Of a DNA stretch of 64,000 bases, positions 56,151-64,000 are shown piece by piece. Source of the stretch: Bettongia penicillata ogilbyi (taxonomy: Eukaryota; Chordata; Mammalia; Diprotodontia; Potoroidae); NCBI GenBank assembly GCA_023548195.1, contig JAJHZJ010000496.1, positions 7,900,144 through 7,964,143 on the forward strand, read 5' to 3'. Numbering within the stretch: position 1 is the first letter of the stretch; every line of letters starts with the position of its first letter. The notes beneath the pieces are model-generated. The model searched no databases. It saw nothing but the letters and a program-made list of their open reading frames with translations, and was not told where the DNA came from. A program made the position numbers and the translations under genes.

Positions 56151-56640
56151 AGAAAAGAAAAAAGGGAATATAAATTTGCAAGATAACTTTGTTGTATATT
56201 TCAAGGGAATAGTAAATTGTATGGGATAGATTTGCAGTTTCATGTGCAGTCATCTTTTTATTGTATTGTGCTATGAAATTGCTTGTTTTGTTCCATGAAT
56301 TGTAAAGAAAATTTAGTCCCCAAACAGTGTCCCCCAAAAATAGTGTCCCTAAAGCTTAGATCTTTACATTTATCAAATACTAGATTACTATGGTCATTGA
56401 GTAATATGTATTGTGTACCTAATCTATTCCACTCATTCACCATTCCATTTCTTATCCAGTACCAAACTGTTTTGATGATTATCATTTTGTAATACACTTT
56501 GAAATCTGGTACGGCTAGGTCACTTTCCTTCACAACTTTTTTTCATTGATTTCTTTTGATTTTCTTTACTTTCTGATCTTTCAGATGGTTTTTTAAACTT
56601 TTTTCTAGCGCTATAAAAATAGTTTTTGATAATTTGGTAT
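56150..56640 (-). mobile_element. L1 ORF2 C-terminal fragment and 3'UTR, antisense
   Basis: The minus-strand frame 56533-56258 contains V-P-D-F-K-V-Y-Y-K and I-I-K-T-V-W-Y-W, the conserved block after the L1 reverse-transcriptase domain. The 3'UTR follows towards 56150. A separate L1 copy from 55575-55975. It ends at about 56640, where RTE sequence begins. ORF2 is the enzyme that ORF1-only elements lack, but this piece is a dead scrap. Confidence 0.75.
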
Positions 56641-56644
56641 GAGA

Positions 56645-57140
56645 AGGGTGGTTCATTCATAGGCATTACTCAAACTAAACTGCCAAGCATTCAAACTCTG
56701 CTTCAGAGAGTGGAGCTCCAATGGGCTGGCCATGTTGTTAGAACGCAAAACGTATGCTTCCAAAAACACTATTTTATGGAGAACTCATATTGGACAAGCA
56801 TTCACATGGTGGTCAGAAGAAGTAATACAAGGACACTCTCAAGGTCTCTTCTTTGGATTGATTGTGTGACATGGGAGACACTAGCACAGGACCAGTGAGC
56901 ATGGTACACACACATCAGAGAAAATGCTGTGCTGTATGAGCAAAGCAGAAGTGAAACAGTTCAAAGGAAATGCAGGATACTCAAATTTAGGGAATCTACC
57001 CCAAATGTTCACATGGACTATTTGTGCCCACCCTGTGGTAGAGCATTCCGATCTTGTATTAGGCTGATCAGCCACATCTGGACACATTGAAACTTGACTT
57101 TAGCATAGTGACGTCATTGTTTTCCTTTTCAAGAACATAG
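56645..57140 (+). mobile_element. RTE-type LINE 3' end with C2H2 zinc finger
   Basis: The frame to 56898 includes L-Q-W-A-G-H-V-V-R, the conserved W-A-G-H-V-x-R block near the C-terminus of some RTE-type polymerases. After a frameshift, 57025-57087 encodes a perfect C-X2-C-X12-H-X3-H zinc finger followed by a stop at 57088. The 3'UTR has 'tagcatagtgacgtcattgt' and 'agaacataggacaaca', the RTE-type end I know from marsupials. Upstream domains are absent (5' truncation). Confidence 0.7.
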
Positions 57141-57154
57141 GACAACAGACTAAC

Positions 57155-57370
57155 CAACTAGTCGTATGATCTTGGGAAAGTAACTTAACCTCTTTTTTAC
57201 CTCAGTTTCCCTCATCTTTAAAATAAGGCTAATAATAGCACCTACTTCCAGAGTTGTTTCAAGGAACAAATGAGAACATTATAAAATGCTTATCATAGTT
57301 ACTCGTAATAGCAACTATACAAATGTTCGTAATAGCTCGTAATAGCAACTATACAAATGTTAGCTATTAC
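57155..57370 (+). repeat. MIR SINE, sense, with 34-bp tandem duplication
   Basis: 'tcgtatgatcttgggaaagt', 'tcagtttccctcatctttaa', 'ggctaataatagcacctact' and a tail. Within the tail 57302-57335 is repeated at 57336-57361. Confidence 0.7.
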
Positions 57371-57879
57371 TAGTAATACATAGGGATACAGCAATAATAA
57401 TATAAGGATACTAGAAAGGGAAGATAGCACTGATGTTGAATAGATTATCTTCCTAATTGAGGATGATTTTGTCCTTTGATTGATGGAAAGTATAGAAAAG
57501 CAAGTGTCATAATCTGTTCCTTCCAGTTGGTTAAGACAAGAGTTAGTGGATTCCTGGTGCTAGGTTGGTTATATTAGTAGTGAAGCATATTTGAGTTCTG
57601 AGATAGTCACAGAGAGAATATGAGTGCACATAGCTGTTTTAAATGGAGTCTAATTTCCTTTTCAAGATAAATTGCATGCCAAGGTGCAAAATTAAAGATA
57701 TAACAAAGGACTCGCCATTTATTACTTTAAGAAAAATTCATGTAGAATGTGAGAGGTGACAGAAAATTAGAAGTGAATAAATATGGGTAAATGGTAGATT
57801 TCCACAGTATAAGCTAAAATGTTTAAGATTAATGCTCAGCAAAATTCTACAATTTATGAGTCAGATAGTATATAAGAAC
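57371..57879. other. Unassigned DNA
   Basis: No exon recognised. It may be further decayed CR1/L3 sequence upstream of the next feature. Confidence 0.35.
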
Positions 57880-58255
57880 TTAGAAAATATGCTAAGAAAA
57901 AGTATTGTCAAACTAACCTTATTTTATTCTGGATAGAGTTTCTACATTTGTAAATCTGGGAGATTTCATAGACAGAAGATATCTAGATTGCAGCTAGGTG
58001 TATGAAAAAGTTTCTTAGAATATCTTTGTGGCCATAATGGGTAAATGCAAACTGGCTGATAGAGTGGGGTAGATTCATAGAAACTTAACAGTCATATTCA
58101 AAGGATATTGACTAACGAATAGTCAATATCAGCCAGGCAGGAGGCTCTCCTGTTTGATATTTCCATAAGTGATTTAAATGAAGACATTGAAGGCATACTT
58201 TTCAAATATTCACAAATACGGGAGGGATAACTAGTATGTTGGATAAGAGACAAAA
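57880..58255 (+). mobile_element. CR1/L3-type LINE ORF2, reverse-transcriptase part
   Basis: At 58150-58220 one frame reads L-F-D-I-S-I-S-D-L-N-E-D-I-E-G-I-L, matching the L-F-x-I-F-I-N-D-L block just before the catalytic F-A-D-D motif of CR1-type reverse transcriptase. The catalytic box itself reads F-K-Y-S, so it is inactive. Stops and frameshifts throughout. Confidence 0.6.
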
Positions 58256-58261
58256 AGTGAT

Positions 58262-58540
58262 TGGCTTCTATCTCCTGGAACCCTTAGGACTTTTAAGGCT
58301 CAGTTCAAATGTTATATATCCTATGATGTCTATTTCCCTAGTTAGTTTTACCCTTCAAAATTACTTATTTACTTCGAACGTATTTTGTATTTGATTATCT
58401 GGGGAAATGTTGTTTCCCTCCAGAAGAATATAAATTCCTTGAAGGTAGGTGCTGTTCCATTTTTTACTTCAATTTCCAGTGACTACTCAAATGATTGGTA
58501 CAAAGTAGATACACAATAAAAGCTTATTGGATGTTTGAAA
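58262..58540 (+). mobile_element. L2 LINE 3' end
   Basis: 'ctcagttcaaatgttatata', 'acttatttacttcgaacgta', 'aatataaattccttgaaggt' and 'acaataaaagcttattggat'. Confidence 0.7.
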
Positions 58541-58574
58541 GTCCAAAAGATCAATAAGCTATAAAGTCAAGCTA

Positions 58575-58715
58575 TCAATAACAATTTATTAAGTACCTAC
58601 TATGTGCCAATCACTGTGCTAAGCACTGGGATATAAAGGCAAGAGAGATAGTCCATGTCTTGATCAAATGGGAAGACAGCAACATGCAGATAATTACAGA
58701 CACGCTGGAGGCAAA
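58575..58715 (-). mobile_element. L2 LINE 3' end, antisense
   Basis: 'aacaatttattaagtaccta', 'ctatgtgccaatcactgtgc', 'taagcactgggatataaagg' and 'gggaagacagcaacatgcag'. Well preserved; it faces the L2 at 58262-58540 tail to tail. Confidence 0.8.
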
Positions 58716-58721
58716 AAAATA

Positions 58722-58855
58722 GGAATCATAGGCTCGTAGGGTTGGAATTAGAAGACACCTCAAAAATCATCCTCATCATTTGACATGTGAGGAAACAGGC
58801 TCAGGAACATAAAGAAAGGTGCTCAGGTCGCACAGCCAATGTCAGACACCTATAA
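58722..58855 (-). repeat. THER1-type SINE, antisense
   Basis: 'aggaatcataggctcgtagg', 'gttggaattagaagacacct', 'gacatgtgaggaaacaggct' and 'ggtcgcacagccaatgtcag'. Confidence 0.7.
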
Positions 58856-58879
58856 TAAAAGCCATGGTTAATGATGATA

Positions 58880-58955
58880 GTGAAAATGATAACTGCTATT
58901 AATATAACACTTCAAAGTTGGCACTTTACATATACAACATTTCATAGTAGGAAAG
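58880..58955 (-). repeat. MIR SINE 3' scrap, antisense
   Basis: 'aactgctattaatataacac' and 'ttcaaagttggcactttaca' resemble the reversed MIR tail. Confidence 0.45.
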
Positions 58956-59209
58956 TATAAAGTTCAGTATTTAGGTTTAAACAATAACTCCTCTGAGAAC
59001 AAGATCAAAGAGACCTGAATTAATAATGGCTCACATGTGAAAATGTCTGATGGTTTCAGTTAACCAGCAACTCAATATAAGATAATATTTTTGCTTGGCT
59101 TCTAAAACATTACTGAAGGTTAAAAGAATTGTGGTATCTAAATAAAGGTAAATAACATCCCACTGAAATCTATTCCAGAGAAACCATACCTGAAGAACTG
59201 TCTGTCCAT

Positions 59210-59228
59210 TAACCCTAACCCTAACCCC
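59210..59228. repeat. Short telomere-like (TAACCC)3
   Basis: 'taaccctaaccctaacccc': three exact telomeric units. The opposite form 'ttagggttaggg' occurs at 60225-60236. Confidence 0.9.
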
Positions 59229-59394
59229 AAATGTGTGCCAGATTAAAGAAGGATCTTGAAAAATTGGAGTATGTTCCCATAAACGATGACAGGAATTGCT
59301 TATATCAATAAAATAGGTCTGGTCCTAAACATTTTTTTCTGGTTGTTATCTAAATCATTAGAACTCATTAGAATCCTCTTTGAAGGGCATACAA

Positions 59395-59630
59395 GCTGTG
59401 AGCCCAACACTATGAGAGGTTTTGGGTACAAGAAAGAAATGGCCAAATGACATCCTTTTATTAAGAAATGTTCAGCCTTATTAATAAAATGATTACCCAG
59501 AGATTTTGACTCTCAAACTTTTTAAAAATGCCATACTGCCTTCAAGGGGCCATTGTTGTAATGGGAAAGATGACACATAAATAACTACATATCTCCAAGA
59601 CATTTGTAAAATATAAATGGGAGGGATTTC
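59395..59630 (-). mobile_element. L2 LINE 3' end, antisense
   Basis: 'gcccaacactatgagaggtt', 'tgggtacaagaaagaaatgg' and 'taatgggaaagatgacacat'. Diverged. Confidence 0.5.
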
Positions 59631-59639
59631 CAGATTTTC

Positions 59640-59825
59640 TGGTTGTAGGATCATATAAAATCTGAAAGGGACTTTAGAGATCATCTAGCCTACTTTCCTC
59701 ATTCTATAGATGAGGAAACTCAAGTCCCCAGAGGTGGAATAGCTTGCATAAGATCTCTTAGGAAGCATCAGGGTCAGGAATCTATCCTGATGGTTCAGTT
59801 CAATTTCCTTTCCATTCTACCTTGG
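59640..59825 (-). repeat. THER1-type SINE, antisense
   Basis: 'ggttgtaggatcatataaaa', 'gaaagggactttagagatca', 'tctatagatgaggaaactca' and a reversed head. Confidence 0.75.
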
Positions 59826-61139
59826 TTTATGTAGATTCCACCAACGAACGATACTCAATACAACCATCTCTGTTTCCAAACCCTCCAGAGGTTTCATTTC
59901 CTTTTTCTTCTTCTTAGCTTGTTCTCTTCCTTTCTTCTCTGTTCATTAGGTTTTCTTTCTTCTTTCTTCCTCTCCTTTTCTACTGTCTTTTCACCCTAAG
60001 CCTCCAGGCTGGCCTGGCAGGCTTTTATCATTCATTCCCATTGGCAGAGCCTCCGAACTTGCTCATTTTTGCTTTAATTAAAACTAGAGTTCAGGAAAGT
60101 AATCCCCAAATATGCAACCTGGTATCTCAAGGGACAGCCTGAGGTGAGTGGGAAATTCTGTGAGTTTTCCGACTTAGACTAAGGTGAAGATGCAAATATG
60201 GTCCTTGTGCATTCTGAAGGATAATTTAGGGTTAGGGGAGGACACATCTATTCTGTTTTAAGCAATTTATCTCTCAGTTCATTCCATCTGCATCCAATGG
60301 CTAGGATTGATTGACCTTCCCAAAATCAGCACATTCATTTAGGAAAGAAATGTGGGGTTTAGGAGACAAATATTACCCTGACTCCACCAGCCAGTGCTAG
60401 TCCATAGCTTGTAGCTGCCAAATATAATCAGGAAAAATTTATAGCCTTGGGTGAGTTCCCTTGGAGGATATCATAGCAGATGTGTCCCTGAAGCATCTAC
60501 CAGCTATTTTTTACCTTATATGTATGTTTATAAATTTTAAAAAATATCACCACTCATAGATTGAAGTATTTCTTACAAGGAAAAAGAATAGGTGAGATAA
60601 ATTGGTCATGGGGAGAAAAGGGAAGAAAGTAAACAGCTTAGAATGGAATCCAAGTAACATTTTTCCAAAGCTATACAGTCTAAGCTAGGTGGTCCTTAGT
60701 AGCTCAAGGGACTATGGGTCAATGAATTTAACTGGTTGCAACCACAGAGCCCCTGCTCCTCTACAATATGTAAATGGGGAGGAAGTCTATTTCTCTTTTC
60801 CACCTTAGGACAGAGTTAATGCAAGGGAACTGACAGAATGCATATTGGGGAGATGGACAAGCAAGCTTTTTTTTGCCCCCATTCCTCTTTTTTTTCCTAT
60901 TTAGCTCTAGGGCAATGGATTAGACTCTTAGTTTAGAGAGATCAGTCAAGCCAGGAATTTTTCTTATTGTCATTTGGTATGAAAATGATATTTTTCAATA
61001 TTAGGTCATTCGACTTTTTTTGCATTACAGGCAGAGAACTTGAGATATAAAAAGTGATGGCAATTATGAGGAATATTTATTAGGATAATGATAAAATGCT
61101 GATAATCTAACATGTTGGGATTCTACAGCTCTAAAATAA
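59826..61139. other. Unassigned DNA
   Basis: No element or exon recognised apart from two telomere-like units at 60225. Moderate complexity, with a pyrimidine-rich stretch at 59880-60000. Confidence 0.4.
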
Positions 61140-61262
61140 TGTATACCCTCTTCTCTGAAAGTAAGCTCCTTGAGGGCAAGGACTCTTTCATTTCTGTCCT
61201 TATCCCTAGCATCTATCACAGTACCTTGCACATAGCTAAGAAATGCTTCTTGATTGTACAAT
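61140..61262 (+). mobile_element. L2 LINE 3' end
   Basis: 'gtaagctccttgagggcaag', 'cctagcatctatcacagtac' and 'agaaatgcttcttgattgta'. Confidence 0.75.
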
Positions 61263-61289
61263 TGTCATGTAACTTCTTATCTCCTCACA

Positions 61290-61437
61290 TATTGTATCTT
61301 CTAATAGAATATAAGTTCCTTAAGGGCAGGGACTATCTCATTTTTGTCTTTGTATCTCAAGAGTCTAGCCAGTAACTGACATATGACATGTGTGTTCCAC
61401 TTAATAAGCTTAAAAATGCTTTATGATTGATTGACTG
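61290..61437 (+). mobile_element. L2 LINE 3' end, second in parallel
   Basis: 'tagaatataagttccttaag', 'ggcagggactatctcatttt' and 'gcttaaaaatgctttatgat'. Same orientation as the previous L2 end. Confidence 0.7.
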
Positions 61438-61549
61438 ATTCCCTTCACACTAAAACTCCTCTCATAAGCCCTTCACAATCTGGATGACTGATTAGCAGCA
61501 TTTTTACTCTGGCTCCAGGGTAGAGATGTTCTTGTATTACATTTCCTGT

Positions 61550-61640
61550 AGCCTAATATAGTGCATACAGAGCTGGCCTCAAAGTCAGGATGCCCTGAGT
61601 TCAAGATCCACCTCTGACACATACTGGCATGTTGTTTTAT
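61550..61640 (+). repeat. tRNA-derived SINE head, sense
   Basis: 'aatatagtgcatacagagct', 'ggcctcaaagtcaggatgcc' and 'ctgagttcaagatccacctc'. Truncated after about 90 bases. Confidence 0.65.
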
Positions 61641-63304
61641 TTCTCATTTTACTTTTCATTTGCTTCTCACATTCTCATTCTACTTCTTTACTGCAATCCA
61701 ATACAACTCTCTAAGACTAGATATGTCATAGAGGGTGCTCATTTAGACTCGTAGAGAGTTTCTCAACCCTATATCTTCTCTATACATTTACTATTCTCTA
61801 CAGGGGTGACATCATGGATCCAAATGAAAATAAGTCCCTCCTACCTATGAAGCTTTGGTCAGCTTCCCTGTGATATTCTCTCCAGCCTCTAATGATTCAA
61901 GTCTCTCTGATTTTAGTCTTTGTTTTCTGAATTTAGTCCTTAATTATCTTCCCTTTTTTTTCCTGATATTCCTATGCTGTGGTTAATTGGGGTGATTCTT
62001 CTTTCTGTCCATCTCATTTTCTCTGTATCATAAAATTATAATGCGCCAAATTCAACTTGCAATTGAATATTCCTAAAATAACTCCAGTAAAACAAACAAA
62101 AAAATGGGCAACTGAACTGTGCATAGAATTGGGGGAGTTGATTAGACATTCTAGCTACTACCCCTTTCCCAGACCCTTGCCCCTATTTTCTCCTCCACTA
62201 TGTCTTACTTTGCTGTACTCTTTCCGAATCTGGTGGGTTTATGATTCCATCTGCCACTCAGCAAGATCCCATGTATCCTACTTTTGTAAGAATTGAGTCA
62301 ATCTTGATTTGATGGAAAAGTTCTGATTTTGTGATGAGTAGGTTGCCTGACTGATGTGGCCAGCTGGTGAGGCAGCAGGGATGAGTTATGGGGTTAGACA
62401 CTGAGTGGTTGCCAGGGTCATAAGAAGCCAACAAGAGGATGATCATGGGAACTGGCCATTAATTGAAAATCAGGAAGGTAGGCAAGGTCCAAAAAGTCAT
62501 AGAGTAATGAGTCAACTGGGAGCAGATAGAAAGGAGATGTCACTAATGATCGGAACAATTGAGTAAATTCAGTCATAAATGAAAGCAAGAAAAACCCTTA
62601 CTATCCTAATGAGTATTAAGCCCTGCTTTGAGGAATTAAGTCCCTTTTAATATGAAAAAAATCCCGCTGTGATGAAGATTAAATTATCATTTCCTTTCCC
62701 TCCCTCCACCTTTGTGGAGGAAATGGAGTTTCTTGTTCGGAGTACAACTAGGAGGCCAAGATCCCTATCAGTGAGAGCAGAAGTTTAATGACAGGAGATC
62801 TGGAGCCTGGGTCCTCGAAGGGTATAGGATAATGGGTCTATCCACCTAGACTTACCAGGAATCCAGTTCAGATATCAGTTGTCAGAAGACAACCCATTTC
62901 CATCCTCACACCAAAGCATAACTTTATTCTACAGAGATGGAAAAAAGCATTCAGGAGACTCAGCTCAATGTAAACATATATTAATTGCTTTTTATTCAGT
63001 GTTTGATTAGGGAATGAAATAGGTTGCTGTTTGAATTCATATTGTGACACTGCTAGACAGTGGACCTGCCTGGTTTCCAGGCAGAAATCTTGGCCACAGC
63101 CCTTACTACTTCCTAACAAAGCATGGATGGATCAGTCATTCGTTTGCTTATCAGGCCACAAAGGCCTCCTCTCTGTGGACCTTAGAAATCTAACAGACAG
63201 GTCTTTGCAAACTGCTAAGGAACCTTGCAGCTGCTGGTGTCAAGCAGTCTTTTAAAATTGGGTTTTCCTGCTGAAATCTTTCCTAGGACAGAATTCTATT
63301 CAGC
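61641..63304. other. Unassigned DNA
   Basis: No family or exon recognised across 1.6 kb. Open frames at 62057-62446 and 62868-63255 show no domain, and the opposite-strand frames overlap, as expected by chance. Confidence 0.4.
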
Positions 63305-63435
63305 TCCAGCCTACATAGAGCACTAGCTTCTGCAATCACAAAATTCAGATTCATATCCCACTCTTGGTATTCCCTATGTGACCTTCAGCAAGCTTTTTTC
63401 ACTTCCTCAGCTCATTTATGGATATACCTCTGATA

Positions 63436-63484
<49 letters not shown>

Positions 63485-63590
63485 CCGAGGCTGTGCTTCA
63501 GTGAAGAAGGAAATCCAATATCTTTGTCAAGCAAACCTCATACTGACTCATAAAGAGTTGGATATGACTGAGCGCACTGAACCACAACCC
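63305..63590 (+). repeat. MAR1-type SINE, sense, carrying a (TG)n
   Basis: Head around 63320 ('agagcactagcttctgcaat'), 'ccctatgtgaccttcagcaa', then a (TG)n run, then the MAR1 tail 'aatatctttgtcaagcaaac' and 'agagttggatatgactgagc'. Confidence 0.65.
63437..63481. repeat. (TG)22 microsatellite
   Basis: 45 bases of uninterrupted TG inside the SINE. A frame across it encodes alternating Cys-Val only. Confidence 0.97.
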
Positions 63591-63591
63591 A

Positions 63592-63730
63592 TCCAACCTT
63601 CTCATTCTATAAAGGAGAAAACTGAGGATCCAGCATTTCAAATGAATTACTCCAAGTCATATAGCTGTTAAATATTAGAGTTGGGCTTCGAACCTTGATT
63701 TTCTGTCTCCAAAACAAGCTCTTTGCTTGG
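63592..63730 (-). repeat. THER1/MIR-type SINE, antisense
   Basis: 'ttctcattctataaaggaga', 'aaactgaggatccagcattt', 'gtcatatagctgttaaatat' and 'gttgggcttcgaaccttgat'. Confidence 0.65.
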
Positions 63731-63874
63731 TACCATAATGTATCCCTTCCCATAATGCCTTCCTTCTACCCTAATTTCTCTTTTTCTATTTTAGGATTCT
63801 AGGACATAACCTACTTATTTGTAGCCAAGGGAAAACATCATATACATATATTGCATTCTTTGAAAGCTAAACAC

Positions 63875-64000
63875 AAGAGACAGCATGGGATTGTAAGAAA
63901 AGGTGCTAGATTTGGAGTCAAAGGATCTGGGTTCAATTCCTGACTTGACTTTCTATACACCATGGAGCACTGCCTCTCAAACATATGAACAAAATAAGTA
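63875..64000 (+). repeat. THER1-type SINE, sense, runs off the window
   Basis: 'gacagcatgggattgtaaga', 'gtgctagatttggagtcaaa' and 'ggatctgggttcaattcctg'. Its end is not certain before the window stops. Confidence 0.7.

Noticed and set aside
1..64000. CRISPR array, prokaryotic operon or insertion sequence.
   Set aside because: No regularly spaced identical repeats and no dense coding. The repeats are vertebrate retroelements.

Overview
This window looks like gene-free nuclear DNA (intergenic or deep-intronic) from a mammal, most likely a marsupial. It is AT-rich, has no credible host exon, and has no rRNA or tRNA gene. It is dense in families typical of therian and especially marsupial genomes: THER1/MIR CORE-SINEs, MAR1-type tRNA SINEs, L2, CR1/L3-type and RTE-type LINEs, and L1 derivatives. 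Family names rest on recalled consensus features, because no repeat library could be run. The species cannot be fixed from this sequence.

The most notable system is a set of four L1-derived elements that carry an L1-type 5' region, a broken ORF1 (coiled coil, RNA-binding and C-terminal domains) and a GA-rich 3'UTR, with no ORF2 between them. They lie at 6641-8974 (+), 16260-19195 (+), 37551-40249 (+) and 51585-54394 (-). This is the architecture of half-L1 (HAL1) elements. Copy D has a perfect 16-bp target-site duplication and copy A a 19/20 match, so each moved as an ORF2-less unit, presumably with the enzyme of an autonomous L1. Three copies keep a dinucleotide microsatellite at the ORF1/3'UTR seam. 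All have a 3'UTR with two diverged copies of one module, and copies C and D have G-quadruplex-compatible G runs in the first module.

Layout. 0-6.6 kb: MIR/THER1 SINEs, an antisense L1 3' end, an AT/TG-rich block with a 60-bp-arm inverted repeat and a 1-kb-spaced duplication, and a decayed Y-box (cold-shock domain) pseudogene. 6.6-9.1 kb: HAL1 A. 9-16 kb: SINEs including one nested pair, and a 26-bp perfect palindrome. 15.9-19.6 kb: a CR1/L3 fragment split by HAL1 B. 19.6-37.3 kb: SINE and L2 debris, repeat-poor stretches and a long (CT)n(CA)n tract. 37.5-40.9 kb: HAL1 C followed by two MAR1-type SINEs in inverted orientation. 41-51.4 kb: two longer L2 fragments in opposite orientations, CR1/L3 ends, MIRs and a short L1 tail inserted in a MIR. 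51.6-54.4 kb: HAL1 D. 55.2-59 kb: a patchwork of L2, L1, RTE, MIR and CR1/L3 pieces. 59-64 kb: mainly unassigned sequence with L2 tails and SINEs.

There is no gene network to describe. The interactions visible are between mobile elements: ORF1-only elements depending on L1, SINEs whose tails resemble LINE tails, and nested insertions that give relative ages.
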